In this document: positions 49,683 through 57,958 of the stretch, piece by piece
How the letters are laid out: each line of letters opens with the position of its first letter
Position numbering within the stretch: position 1 is the first letter of the stretch
NCBI GenBank assembly: GCA_963668535.1
Contig: OY764867.1
Coordinates: forward strand, 1,922,001 to 1,986,000
Origin: F22 sp963668535
GTDB taxonomy: Bacteria; Bacteroidota; Bacteroidia; Bacteroidales; Bacteroidaceae
Length of the DNA: 64,000 nt
Direction of reading: 5' to 3'
Made by a program: the position numbers and the translations under genes
Notes under the pieces: model-generated
Seen by the model: only the letters and a program-made list of their open reading frames with translations
What the model was told of the DNA's origin: nothing
The model's database searches: none

Positions 49683-49796
49683 TGTAAACTAAATCAGTAC
49701 AACTAAGCTGAGAATGTAAACCCATTCAGTATAACTATAAAAGGAATGTAAACTTATTCAGTACACTTCCTTGTGTAATGTAAACCTATTTCAGTA
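49683..49796 (+). repeat. Four 18-bp repeats at exact 32-bp spacing
   Basis: Copies start at 49683, 49715, 49747 and 49779: TGTAAACTAAATCAGTAC, TGTAAACCCATTCAGTAT, TGTAAACTTATTCAGTAC and TGTAAACCTATTTCAGTA, separated by three unrelated 14-bp spacers. They are copies of the terminal repeat of the neighbouring IS remnant in inverted orientation to its left end. Confidence 0.88.
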
Positions 49797-49802
49797 AAAG
49801 AC

Positions 49803-49832
49803 ACTAGAATAGTAATTTTGCATCACGCTTTG
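49803..49832 (+). repeat. Right copy of the 30-bp direct repeat
   Basis: Matches 48824-48853 at 27 of 30 positions and directly precedes the 68-bp palindrome. Confidence 0.8.
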
Positions 49833-49837
49833 CCAGC

Positions 49838-49905
49838 CTCGATTCAATCGTTTGGTCCCATCGATTCAAACGTTTGAATCGATGGGACCAAACGATTGAA
49901 TCGAG
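49838..49905. repeat. 68-bp perfect palindrome without a loop
   Basis: Bases 49838-49871 are the exact reverse complement of 49872-49905, centred on ATTCAAACGTTTGAAT. Each arm has the related words CGATTCAATCGTTTGG and CGATTCAAACGTTTGA, so the arms are themselves built from a repeated motif. No T run follows on either side. Confidence 0.95.
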
Positions 49906-50031
49906 ACGCATAAAGGGAACAAATAATTAACTAAAGCTTATCTTCCCAAAAGTGTCGTAGTAGTAAAAGAAAGAGGAATATAGCAACAGCTACATTTAAA
50001 GGCATTGCTTTGCATAATCTATATAACAACG

Positions 50032-50073
50032 ATAGACTTCTCAGGAACTTATACGGTATCCTAAGAAGTCTAT
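50032..50073. terminator. Hairpin after clpB
   Basis: A 10-bp outer stem (50032-50041 with 50064-50073) plus an AGGA/TCCT inner stem, 32 bp past the clpB stop. T tracts are weak, so termination efficiency is uncertain. Confidence 0.5.
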
Positions 50074-50104
50074 TGTACGCTATAAGTAAGGGTTTACCTA
50101 TACT

Positions 50105-52732
50105 CTATTTGGGCTTTGTAAAAAAGTGTAGTTCATCTTGTTCGGCTGTAACATGAATGATTTCATCTTTAGTTATTTTGCCCGCTAGAAGTTCTTTACT
50201 TAGACTGTTAAGTAAATACTTCTGGATGGCACGTTTAACAGGACGGGCACCAAATTCGGGATGATATCCTTTTTTGCCAAGAAATTGATACGCACTTTCG
50301 TCCAATTCAATGCTTAACCCACTATCTGATAATAAATGAGTAATATTATTGACTTGAAGCTGTACGATTTGAGCAATTTCTGTTTCTTCAAGTGGAAGAA
50401 ACATAATCGTTTCATCTATACGATTTAAAAACTCAGGTCGAATATGTTGCTTCAACAATGTATTCACTTGTTTTTTTGTCTCGTCAATTAATAATTCTCT
50501 TTCAGAACTAGATAGAGGTTGCCCATCTGTGTGTCCATTCATCATGCGTTCCATTTGCTGTTGAATATAGTCACTGCCCATATTACTAGTCATAATGATA
50601 ATCGTATTTTTGAAGTTCACAACTCGTCCTTTATTATCTGTAAGTCGTCCGTCGTCCAATACTTGAAGTAGTATGTTGAACACATCGGAGTGTGCTTTTT
50701 CTATTTCATCAAAAAGCACAACGGAATAAGGCTTACGTCTAATAGCTTCTGTTAATTGTCCCCCTTCATCATATCCTACGTATCCCGGAGGCGCTCCGAT
50801 TAAACGACTGACTGTATGCTTTTCTTGATATTCACTCATGTCGATACGTGTCATCATAGAGTCATCATCAAAAAGATACTCAGCCAGTGCCTTGGCCAAT
50901 TCTGTCTTACCTACACCTGTGGTACCCAAGAATATGAAACTTCCAATAGGGCGTCGTGGATCTTGAAGACCAGCTCGACTCCTTCGCACAGCATCACTTA
51001 CTGCTTGAATAGCTTCATCTTGACCAATCACTCGCTTATGCAACTCTTCTTCTAAGTGGAGTAATTTATGCCTTTCACTTTGCAACATTTTGCTCACAGG
51101 AATACCAGTCCATCGAGCTACAACATCGGCAATGTCTTCCGCATCCACCTCTTCTTTAATCATGGCCGAATGAGCTTGAAGCTTCTCTAACTTTTCTTTG
51201 TTGTCATTGATTTGCTTGTCTAATTCTTGTAGTTTGCTGTATCTGATTTCAGCTACCTTTGCATAATCACCTTCTCGTTCAGCTACTTCAGCATCATGTT
51301 TTAATGACTCAATCTGCTGCTTAGCCTCTTGAATACTGTTGACAACTTCTTTTTCACTTTGCCATTTTGCTTTGTATTCCTTCTCTTGTTCTTTTAGTTC
51401 TGCAATTTCAGCAGTGAGTTGTTGAAGCTTGTCAGCGTCATTTTCTCTTTTTATAGCTTCTCGTTCTATTTCTACTTGTTGGATACGTCTTCTGATTTCA
51501 TCTAGTTCTTCAGGTACACTATCCACTTCTATACGTAGCTTTGCCGCTGCTTCATCCATTAAGTCAATAGCTTTATCTGGCAAGAAACGATCACTAATGT
51601 ATCGGCTACTCAATTCAACAGCAGCTATGATTGCATCATCTTTAATACGAACTTTATGGTGGGTTTCGTAGCGTTCTTTAAGTCCACGTAGGATTGAAAT
51701 GGAACTTGCTTTGTCAGGTTCATTTACTGTAACTGTTTGGAATCGACGTTCTAGAGCTTTATCTTTTTCAAAATATTTTTGATATTCGTCTAGAGTAGTT
51801 GCACCGATACTACGTAGTTCGCCACGTGCTAAAGCTGGTTTAAGAATGTTTGCTGCATCCATAGCTCCTTCACCTTTACCAGCACCTACTAAGGTGTGAA
51901 TCTCGTCAATAAAGAGAATAATATCTCCATTAGCTTGTACGACTTCATTGATGACGGCTTTCAATCTTTCTTCAAATTCACCTTTATATTTGGCACCAGC
52001 CACTAAAGCCCCCATATCAAGGGAGAACAACCGTCTGTTTTTTAGATTCTCTGGTACATCACCGCTGACAATACGATGAGCAATCCCTTCCACAATAGCT
52101 GTTTTACCAGTTCCTGGTTCACCTATAAGGATAGGGTTGTTTTTTGTACGTCGACTTAAAATTTGCAAGACACGACGAATTTCGTCGTCCCTACCAATAA
52201 CAGGGTCTAATTTGCCATCTCTTGCACGGTTACATAGGTCAATAGCATATTTTTGCAATGCATTATATTCGTCCTCCGCACTTTGAGAATGTACCTTGTT
52301 GCCTTTTCTTAATTCTTGAATACCAGCATTCAAGGCTTCTTTAGATCCCCCAGCATCTTGTAAAACTTGTTGGGCTGTACTTTTGACCGATAAAATGGCC
52401 ATCAATAATATTTCTATTGAAACAAATTCATCGTTAGATTTATGTGCTAAATCATATGCTTTTTGTATGACAGCATTGCTTTCTCGGCTAAGGTAAGGTT
52501 CACCGCCACTTACTTTGGGGAGTGATGAAATTTGTGCTTCGATAACTTGACTCATGTTTGCAATATTCATATCCATTTTCTGGAAAAGAAATTGGCAAAC
52601 ATCCGGAGCTGTGTGTATCACACCTGCTAGAATGTGTATGACTTCTACAGACTGTTGTCCATTCTGCTGAACAAGTTGCACGGCATATTGTAGTGCTTCT
52701 TGTGTTTTGATTGTCATTTGATTTGTATTCAT
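50105..52732 (-). CDS. clpB: ATP-dependent chaperone ClpB
   Basis: A hexameric disaggregase that rescues aggregated proteins with DnaK, 875 aa. The N-domain spans ~1-150; NBD1 has Walker A in LIGEPGTGKTAIVEGIA (~residue 206) and Walker B in ILFIDEIHTLVGAGKGEGAM; a long coiled-coil middle domain (~400-530, e.g. IQQVEIEREAIKRENDADKL) marks ClpB rather than ClpA or ClpC; NBD2 has GTTGVGKTELAKALAEYLF (~602) and VVLFDEIEKAHSDVFN. No ClpP-binding loop is visible. No promoter could be recognised in the 219-bp gap upstream. Confidence 0.97.
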   Translation of the reverse strand: MNTNQMTIKTQEALQYAVQLVQQNGQQSVEVIHILAGVIHTAPDVCQFLFQKMDMNIANMSQVIEAQISSLPKVSGGEPYLSRESNAVIQKAYDLAHKSNDEFVSIEILLMAILSVKSTAQQVLQDAGGSKEALNAGIQELRKGNKVHSQSAEDEYNALQKYAIDLCNRARDGKLDPVIGRDDEIRRVLQILSRRTKNNPILIGEPGTGKTAIVEGIAHRIVSGDVPENLKNRRLFSLDMGALVAGAKYKGEFEERLKAVINEVVQANGDIILFIDEIHTLVGAGKGEGAMDAANILKPALARGELRSIGATTLDEYQKYFEKDKALERRFQTVTVNEPDKASSISILRGLKERYETHHKVRIKDDAIIAAVELSSRYISDRFLPDKAIDLMDEAAAKLRIEVDSVPEELDEIRRRIQQVEIEREAIKRENDADKLQQLTAEIAELKEQEKEYKAKWQSEKEVVNSIQEAKQQIESLKHDAEVAEREGDYAKVAEIRYSKLQELDKQINDNKEKLEKLQAHSAMIKEEVDAEDIADVVARWTGIPVSKMLQSERHKLLHLEEELHKRVIGQDEAIQAVSDAVRRSRAGLQDPRRPIGSFIFLGTTGVGKTELAKALAEYLFDDDSMMTRIDMSEYQEKHTVSRLIGAPPGYVGYDEGGQLTEAIRRKPYSVVLFDEIEKAHSDVFNILLQVLDDGRLTDNKGRVVNFKNTIIIMTSNMGSDYIQQQMERMMNGHTDGQPLSSSERELLIDETKKQVNTLLKQHIRPEFLNRIDETIMFLPLEETEIAQIVQLQVNNITHLLSDSGLSIELDESAYQFLGKKGYHPEFGARPVKRAIQKYLLNSLSKELLAGKITKDEIIHVTAEQDELHFFTKPK

Positions 52733-52951
52733 ATGTTTCTTATTAGTTATTTTCTCGTTTTAGATATCTGAGAGACATCTAGCAAAGAGAAGACCAAATC
52801 AAATGATAGTGTAATTTATCTATTAGAATGAGCTTGGAAATATTTAATATATGTCAAATTGTCATGCAGCGTAGCTGTATTATGTCATTTTTGACAGGTT
52901 TAATAGACAAATTTTCAGTAATAGTAATAATATCGCTGATATATTGTCTTT

Positions 52952-54100
52952 TTATCTATGGTTGGGAAGCTCTACCATCAGTTTTGCAGCTCTGCTAGGT
53001 GCACCAGGTACACCTAATTTTTCAGCCATGTTATCTAATTGGACTAGGTGAATTTTGCGGTATTTGCTTTCCTCTGGAAGCAAAGCATCCATATGCTTAT
53101 GGAAGTTTTCTGTTGTAAAGTCTGCGGCTACTAATTCAGGTACAGCTTCTTCGTCCAATGTTAGATTCGGTAAAGAAATATACTTAACTTTAAGTACGCG
53201 CTTGCGCAACCAAGAGATAAATGGTGGAAGTGGAGTAGCGTAAGCCACAATTTGAGGTACGCGGAAAATAGCTGTTTCTAATGCAGCCGTTCCAGAAGTG
53301 ACCAATGCAAAATGAGCATGTTGTAACAAAGGATAGGTTGCATTGAATATTATATGTAATTCTGGAAAACTTTTTTGAAATGTAGAGTAAAATGCAGCAT
53401 CAATCCCTGGAGCACCTGCTAGCACAAATTGGTACTCTTTGTCATATCTTTTTAGTGCACGCATCATGCCAGGAAGATTATCTTTAATCTCATGTGTACG
53501 GCTACCTGCTAGGATGGCAATAATTGGCCGTGTATCCAAGTGGTGTTTTGTGCGAAAAGCATGTGGATTACGTGGATTGTTTTTCTGAAAATCAGCAATT
53601 TCATCCACCGTAGGGTTGCCCACATAATGGATGGGATATTGATGCTTTTTCTCAAAGAAAGGAACTTCAAATGGTAAGATTGAGAATAGCTCATCTATAT
53701 CGCGTTTGATTCGCTTAATGCGATGTTCTTTCCAAGCCCATATTTTGGGAGCGATGTAATAATAGATAGGGATTCCAGTTGTTGCATGAATATTTTCAGC
53801 CACATTTAAATTGAATCCAGGATAGTCGACTAAAATTAGTTTGTCGGGTCTCCATTGTTTAATATCCTCCTTGCACAGACGCATATTTCTCAAGATGGTA
53901 CGCAAGTGAAGAAGGACTGGAATAAATTGCATATAAGCTTGCTCTTTATAGTGACGCACTAATGTGCCACCAACTGCTTGCATTTTATCTCCGCCAATAT
54001 ATCGAAATTCTGCATTTGGATCTTCAAGTAATATGGCTTTCATCAGATGGGCTGCATGTAAGTCGCCAGATGCTTCACCTACTATAATGTAATATTTCAT
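52952..54100 (-). CDS. lpxB: Lipid-A-disaccharide synthase
   Basis: Condenses UDP-2,3-diacylglucosamine with 2,3-diacylglucosamine 1-phosphate in lipid A synthesis; a GT19 enzyme at the inner membrane, 382 aa. It begins YYIIVGEASGDLHAAHLMKA and has FRYIGGDKMQAVGG, LILVDYPGFNLNVAE, YYIAPKIWAWKEHRIKRI, YVGNPTVDEI and LVTSGTAALETAIFRVPQIV, all typical. It is 11 bp downstream of surE in the same operon, a common pairing in Bacteroidales. Confidence 0.96.
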   Translation of the reverse strand: MKYYIIVGEASGDLHAAHLMKAILLEDPNAEFRYIGGDKMQAVGGTLVRHYKEQAYMQFIPVLLHLRTILRNMRLCKEDIKQWRPDKLILVDYPGFNLNVAENIHATTGIPIYYYIAPKIWAWKEHRIKRIKRDIDELFSILPFEVPFFEKKHQYPIHYVGNPTVDEIADFQKNNPRNPHAFRTKHHLDTRPIIAILAGSRTHEIKDNLPGMMRALKRYDKEYQFVLAGAPGIDAAFYSTFQKSFPELHIIFNATYPLLQHAHFALVTSGTAALETAIFRVPQIVAYATPLPPFISWLRKRVLKVKYISLPNLTLDEEAVPELVAADFTTENFHKHMDALLPEESKYRKIHLVQLDNMAEKLGVPGAPSRAAKLMVELPNHR

Positions 54101-54111
54101 GATATGTTGGT

Positions 54112-54900
54112 TTAATCTTCTTCTTTAGGTAGTGTCCAATCCCAATTTTGCATTTCTTTTATTTGAGCATGATCAGTCATATCTACCTTTACAGGAGTAA
54201 TAGCTACATAACTGTGGGTAAGTGCCCATGCATCATTATGTTCATTATGCTCATCTAATACTTGCATCTCTCCCGTCAACCAATAGTAATTAGGACCATA
54301 TGGATGTTCGTATGGAATATATTCCTTAATCCATCTCGCATATGTTTGTTCGCAAATTTTGATCCCATTGTATTGATGTGCATCAGGGAAGTTTACATTC
54401 AAACAGGTTTGAGGGGGTAGACCATTAGTGAGGACTTGGCGAACAATAAGTTGTATGTAAGATTTTAAGTGTCTAAAATCTGCGTTTGCTAAGTAGTTGC
54501 ATAGTGAAAAACCGATGCTTGGAACCCCAGAAATGCATCCTTCTATAGCGACTCCCATAGTACCCGAATAGTGTACGTTAATCCCCGAATTGTCTCCATG
54601 GTTGATACCACCGATAACTAAGTCTGGCTTTTCTGTAAGCACAGTATTAAGCGCTAGTTTAACACAATCTGCAGGAGTTCCTGTACATTTGTAGACTGTT
54701 AATCCTACTTCTCTTCGTGTTTGTTGAAAGGTAATTGGAGTAGTGATTGTAAGGGCTGCACTTTGTGCAGAGCGCGGACTATCGGGAGCCATGACAATGA
54801 TGTCGCCGATAGGGCGCAAAAAACGAATTAATTCACTAACACCTTTAGATTGGAAGCCGTCATCGTTGGATACTAAAATAAGAGGTCTTTTTCTAACCAT
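54112..54900 (-). CDS. surE: 5'-nucleotidase SurE
   Basis: A metal-dependent nucleoside monophosphate phosphatase, 262 aa. Start chosen at 54900 (MVRKRPLILVSNDDGFQSKG), which matches the family; the frame is open 14 codons further but that crosses the promoter. Metal and active-site motifs: SNDDG, APDSPRSAQSAALTI, and VIGGINHGDNSGINVHYSGT. Followed by lpxB. Both the catalytic Asp pair and the Asn are present. Confidence 0.95.
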   Translation of the reverse strand: MVRKRPLILVSNDDGFQSKGVSELIRFLRPIGDIIVMAPDSPRSAQSAALTITTPITFQQTRREVGLTVYKCTGTPADCVKLALNTVLTEKPDLVIGGINHGDNSGINVHYSGTMGVAIEGCISGVPSIGFSLCNYLANADFRHLKSYIQLIVRQVLTNGLPPQTCLNVNFPDAHQYNGIKICEQTYARWIKEYIPYEHPYGPNYYWLTGEMQVLDEHNEHNDAWALTHSYVAITPVKVDMTDHAQIKEMQNWDWTLPKEED

Positions 54901-54939
54901 GTTCAAAAATTCTTTTAAGTTGTTCGTTAGATTACAAGG

Positions 54940-54947
54940 CAAATGTA
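54940..54947 (-). promoter_or_regulatory. Promoter -7 element for surE-lpxB
   Basis: The minus strand reads TACATTTG (TAnnTTTG), 39 bp before the surE ATG. The parA promoter lies 11 bp away facing the other direction. Confidence 0.55.
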
Positions 54948-54958
54948 GAAAAAAACTT

Positions 54959-54966
54959 TATCTTTG
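54959..54966 (+). promoter_or_regulatory. Promoter -7 element for the parA operon
   Basis: TATCTTTG, a full TAnnTTTG match, 51 bp before the parA ATG. Confidence 0.65.
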
Positions 54967-55017
54967 CATCACAAGTTGCGCATATTTTAGTGACGATATT
55001 GATAAACAACATGGAAT

Positions 55018-55830
55018 ATGGGAAAAGTAATAGCATTAGCTAACCAAAAAGGTGGGGTCGGTAAAACTACGACAACTATCAATCTTGCTGCATCGATGGC
55101 TACCATGGAAAAGCGAGTACTAGTTATTGACGCAGATCCACAAGCAAACGCATCATCAGGACTAGGGTTAGATATCAAAACAACTGGGCAATCTATATAT
55201 GAATGTTTGATTGATGGAAACGATATTTTAGAATCTATTCAAGACACCGATATAGAAACGCTCAAAGTTGTCCCTTCACATATTAATTTAGTTGGTGCGG
55301 AAATCGAAATGTTGAATCTCCCAAACCGCGAAAAAGTGATGAAGAGAATCCTAAAACCATTAAGAAAAATATATGATTATATTTTGATCGATTGCTCACC
55401 TTCTTTGGGATTAATAACAGTCAATGCTTTAACAGCAGCAGACACTGTGATCATTCCTGTGCAAGCTGAGTATTTTTCTTTGGAAGGTATCAGCAAATTA
55501 CTCAATACTATTCGTATTATTCGTTCCAGACTTAATACACGATTAGATATAGAAGGTTTTTTAATCACTATGTATGATTCCAGATTGAGACAATCTAATC
55601 AAATATATGATGAGTTAAAACGTCACTTTCAGGAGCTTGTATTTGACACTGTGATTCAGCGTAATGTACGTCTAAGTGAGGCCCCTAGCCACGGAAAGCC
55701 AACTATTTTGTATGATGCTGATTCAAGCGGTGCACGCAATTATATGGCGTTGGCAAAGGAAATTATTACTCGTGACGAAGCTGCCTCTAAAGTCGGAGAT
55801 GCGCCTAAAGAGGATTCTATCGACAAATAA
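55018..55830 (+). CDS. parA: Chromosome partitioning ATPase ParA/Soj
   Basis: A dynamic ATPase that with ParB segregates the origin region, 270 aa. The deviant Walker A is in ANQKGGVGKTTTTINLAA, Walker A' Asp in VLVIDADPQANASSGLGL, and Walker B in YILIDCSPSLGLITVNAL. The short N-terminus lacks the extra HTH of plasmid ParA proteins, so this is the chromosomal type. parB follows after 77 bp with the C12 tract between them. Confidence 0.95.
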   Translation: MGKVIALANQKGGVGKTTTTINLAASMATMEKRVLVIDADPQANASSGLGLDIKTTGQSIYECLIDGNDILESIQDTDIETLKVVPSHINLVGAEIEMLNLPNREKVMKRILKPLRKIYDYILIDCSPSLGLITVNALTAADTVIIPVQAEYFSLEGISKLLNTIRIIRSRLNTRLDIEGFLITMYDSRLRQSNQIYDELKRHFQELVFDTVIQRNVRLSEAPSHGKPTILYDADSSGARNYMALAKEIITRDEAASKVGDAPKEDSIDK

Positions 55831-55848
55831 GGATTATGAGGATAAGCT

Positions 55849-55860
55849 CCCCCCCCCCCC
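55849..55860 (+). repeat. C12 homopolymer between parA and parB
   Basis: Twelve C in a row, 48 bp before the parB start. An 11-codon mini-ORF (ATG at 55836) runs through it in the current length and stops at 55871; gain of one C would extend that mini-ORF to 55951, overlapping the parB start. Confidence 0.9.
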
Positions 55861-55907
55861 GATGGGTATAAGACAAAATAAGAACGTAAAGAAAGAAGAA
55901 ATAAATC

Positions 55908-56822
55908 ATGGCATCCCCAAAGAGAAAAGCATTGGGACGTGGACTGAATGAAGTGTTGGATGGCGCTGACGATGTCCTATTCCCTTCTAGTATGGCTCCA
56001 CGATTAGGATCAAGCATAAGTGAAATAGATATTGATGATATTTATGCCAACCCTGATCAACCTCGTCGTACTTTTGATGAAGATGCCCTGCAAGAATTGG
56101 CAGCATCTATCGCAGAAATAGGTATTATTCAACCTATCACTTTGCGAGATATGAATGACGGCACTTATCAGATTATTGCTGGTGAACGTCGTTACCGTGC
56201 TTCACAAATAGCAGGGCTTGATAGTGTACCTGCGTATATTCGTACTGCTGATGATGAGACAATGATGTCTATGGCACTTATTGAGAATATTCAACGTGAA
56301 GATCTCAATGCTGTAGAAATTGCATTGGCTTATCAAAAACTGATAGATGAACATAGCCTTACTCAAGAACAGTTGTCTGATCGTGTGGGTAAGAAGCGTG
56401 CAACAATAACCAACTATCTTCGACTGTTGAAGTTGTCGGCTCCAGCACAAATGGCGCTTCGAAACAGAGATATTGAGATGGGGCATGCACGTGCGTTGCT
56501 TGGTATTCAGCATCCACAGATGCAAGTACAAATATTACAAGAAACGATTAAAAATCACTACTCTGTGCGTCAGCTAGAAAGAATAGTGAAAGAAATAAAT
56601 GCTCAAAATGAAGGGGCTATAGAGGATAATAAGTCTGAACAAACAAGCAATCAATTGAATAACGAAGTGTTTGCCTTACTAAAGCAGCAATTATCTGGCT
56701 TCTTCAGTACATCGGTACAGCTCTCATGCAATAAACAAGGGAAGGGAAAAATTAGTATCCCGTTCAAGAATGAGGGTGAATTGGAAAAAATAATGGAATT
56801 GTTTGATACATTAAAGAAATAG
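55908..56822 (+). CDS. parB: Chromosome partitioning protein ParB
   Basis: Binds parS and spreads as a CTP-dependent clamp to load the segregation machinery, 304 aa. The ParB/Srx domain has IDDIYANPDQPRRTFDEDAL and the GERRYRAS motif of the CTP pocket; the HTH is LTQEQLSDRVGKKRATITNY; the C-terminal dimerisation segment follows a short Glu/Asn-rich linker. parB stops one base before the next gene. I found no perfect parS in the window. Confidence 0.95.
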   Translation: MASPKRKALGRGLNEVLDGADDVLFPSSMAPRLGSSISEIDIDDIYANPDQPRRTFDEDALQELAASIAEIGIIQPITLRDMNDGTYQIIAGERRYRASQIAGLDSVPAYIRTADDETMMSMALIENIQREDLNAVEIALAYQKLIDEHSLTQEQLSDRVGKKRATITNYLRLLKLSAPAQMALRNRDIEMGHARALLGIQHPQMQVQILQETIKNHYSVRQLERIVKEINAQNEGAIEDNKSEQTSNQLNNEVFALLKQQLSGFFSTSVQLSCNKQGKGKISIPFKNEGELEKIMELFDTLKK

Positions 56823-57935
56823 ATGAGTAACCAACAGAATCTTTTATACAGAAGATGGCTGATGTTCAGCTTTATCTTATGCGTGATAAGTTGTACACAG
56901 TATACTTTTGGGCAGAATGTATCTATACGTCAAATGCTTAAGGTAAAGAATGCTTCACTTTCTCAGTTGGATTCTATTCGCCAATCAATAAAACCTGGTT
57001 TGCCTGTCTTGCAAATTGATTCGTTGGAAATGCACAAGCGCAAATTGCAGATGGATAGTTTAACTAAAATATTACCAGATTCTTTGCTGTCACTGTCGTC
57101 TGATAGTATACGCAAGGTAGTCGGGGATAGTTTGGCACGGCGATATGCAGCATATATAGATCAGTGGAGTGATAGCTTAAAACATGTAGTAGATAGCGTT
57201 AAACGTGATCCTGCTATGTTGCCAATCAATTTAAATAAAGGTAATATACTTCCAAAAGTAGATACAACTAAAGCTATAAAAAGGAAGGCAATTCCAGTCA
57301 AATCAGTTGATCAAACAACAGATTCGTTGCAAAAGACATTGCCAGCAGATAAGTTTTCTGAAAATAAACCGTTGTCAGTTAAGGAAGCGGTTGCTGCATT
57401 GGACAGTGTGCCACCTGTAGCGGTACCACATAAAAAATGGATACCAGATTCACGTAAAGCAACTTGGTATGCTCTTGTAATTCCTGGAGGTGGGCAAATC
57501 TACAATCGCAAATATTGGAAATTGCCTATAGTATATGGTGGCTTTGTAGGATGTGCCTATGCATTGACTTGGAATAGTCGTATGTATAAGGATTATCGAA
57601 ATGCTTATCTTGACTTTATGGATGATAATCCAGCTACTAATAGTTTCAAAGATTTGCTTCCTGCTAATTATTCTTATTCGGATTCTCAGCTGGAAGATGT
57701 CTTGAAGAATCGAAAAGATATGTATCGACGTTATAGAGATTTGAGTATTTTTGCCTTTATAGGGGTGTATCTATTGACAGTCGTTGATGCTTACGTTGAT
57801 GCTGAGTTGTCGGACTTTGATCTAACGCCAGATTTAAGTTTGGAATTTGCACCAGCTAACTTAGAAGACGAGAGCCATATTCAACCATGGAATAATAACA
57901 ATACCGTGGGAGTCTCTTGTCGATTAAAATTTTAA
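56823..57935 (+). CDS. DUF5683-family membrane protein
   Basis: A 370-aa protein of unknown function, directly adjacent to parB with no gap. A hydrophobic N-terminal segment (FSFILCVISCTQYTFG, with a Cys) may be a signal peptide or a lipoprotein signal. A Ser/Asp/Lys-rich periplasmic stretch follows, then a conserved region starting WIPDSRKATWYALVIPGGGQ (IYNRKYWKLPIVYGGFVGCA), with a second hydrophobic segment (LSIFAFIGVYLLTVVDAYVD). The layout is that of Bacteroidota DUF5683 proteins found beside parB and a lytic transglycosylase gene. Confidence 0.82.
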   Translation: MSNQQNLLYRRWLMFSFILCVISCTQYTFGQNVSIRQMLKVKNASLSQLDSIRQSIKPGLPVLQIDSLEMHKRKLQMDSLTKILPDSLLSLSSDSIRKVVGDSLARRYAAYIDQWSDSLKHVVDSVKRDPAMLPINLNKGNILPKVDTTKAIKRKAIPVKSVDQTTDSLQKTLPADKFSENKPLSVKEAVAALDSVPPVAVPHKKWIPDSRKATWYALVIPGGGQIYNRKYWKLPIVYGGFVGCAYALTWNSRMYKDYRNAYLDFMDDNPATNSFKDLLPANYSYSDSQLEDVLKNRKDMYRRYRDLSIFAFIGVYLLTVVDAYVDAELSDFDLTPDLSLEFAPANLEDESHIQPWNNNNTVGVSCRLKF

Positions 57936-57958
57936 AATGAGTAATTGAATAGAATTAT

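Larger units (their letters stand above)
48859..49796 (+). mobile_element. Decayed IS3-family element
   Basis: The left terminal repeat TACTGAATAAGGTTTACA (48859-48876) is the inverse of the right-hand TGTAAACytATTCAGTA copies (49683-49796). Between them are an orfA-like gene and only the last ~75 codons of an orfB. Different from the intact IS at 12.2 kb: both the ends and the protein sequences are unrelated at the level of visible identity. It cannot move by itself because the catalytic part of OrfB is gone. Confidence 0.75.
49518..50104. other. 587-bp non-coding region rich in repeats
   Basis: After a GC-richer stretch (about 49537-49600) with small inverted repeats that I cannot assign, it holds the 32-bp-spaced repeat array, the second direct repeat, the 68-bp palindrome and a hairpin near the end of clpB. 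No ORF is supported. Confidence 0.7.

Noticed and set aside
49683..49796. CRISPR array
   Set aside because: Repeats are 18 bp and imperfect, spacers only 14 bp, there are no cas genes, and the repeat equals the terminal repeat of the adjacent IS remnant.
49838..49905. Palindrome as parS site for the ParB encoded 6 kb away
   Set aside because: Apart from the central ACGT the 16-bp core does not match the canonical parS TGTTTCACGTGAAACA.
55676..55951. 91-codon frame crossing the parA-parB gap
   Set aside because: It overlaps the ends of both genes out of frame and includes the C12 tract as a poly-Pro run; no start context or similarity supports it.
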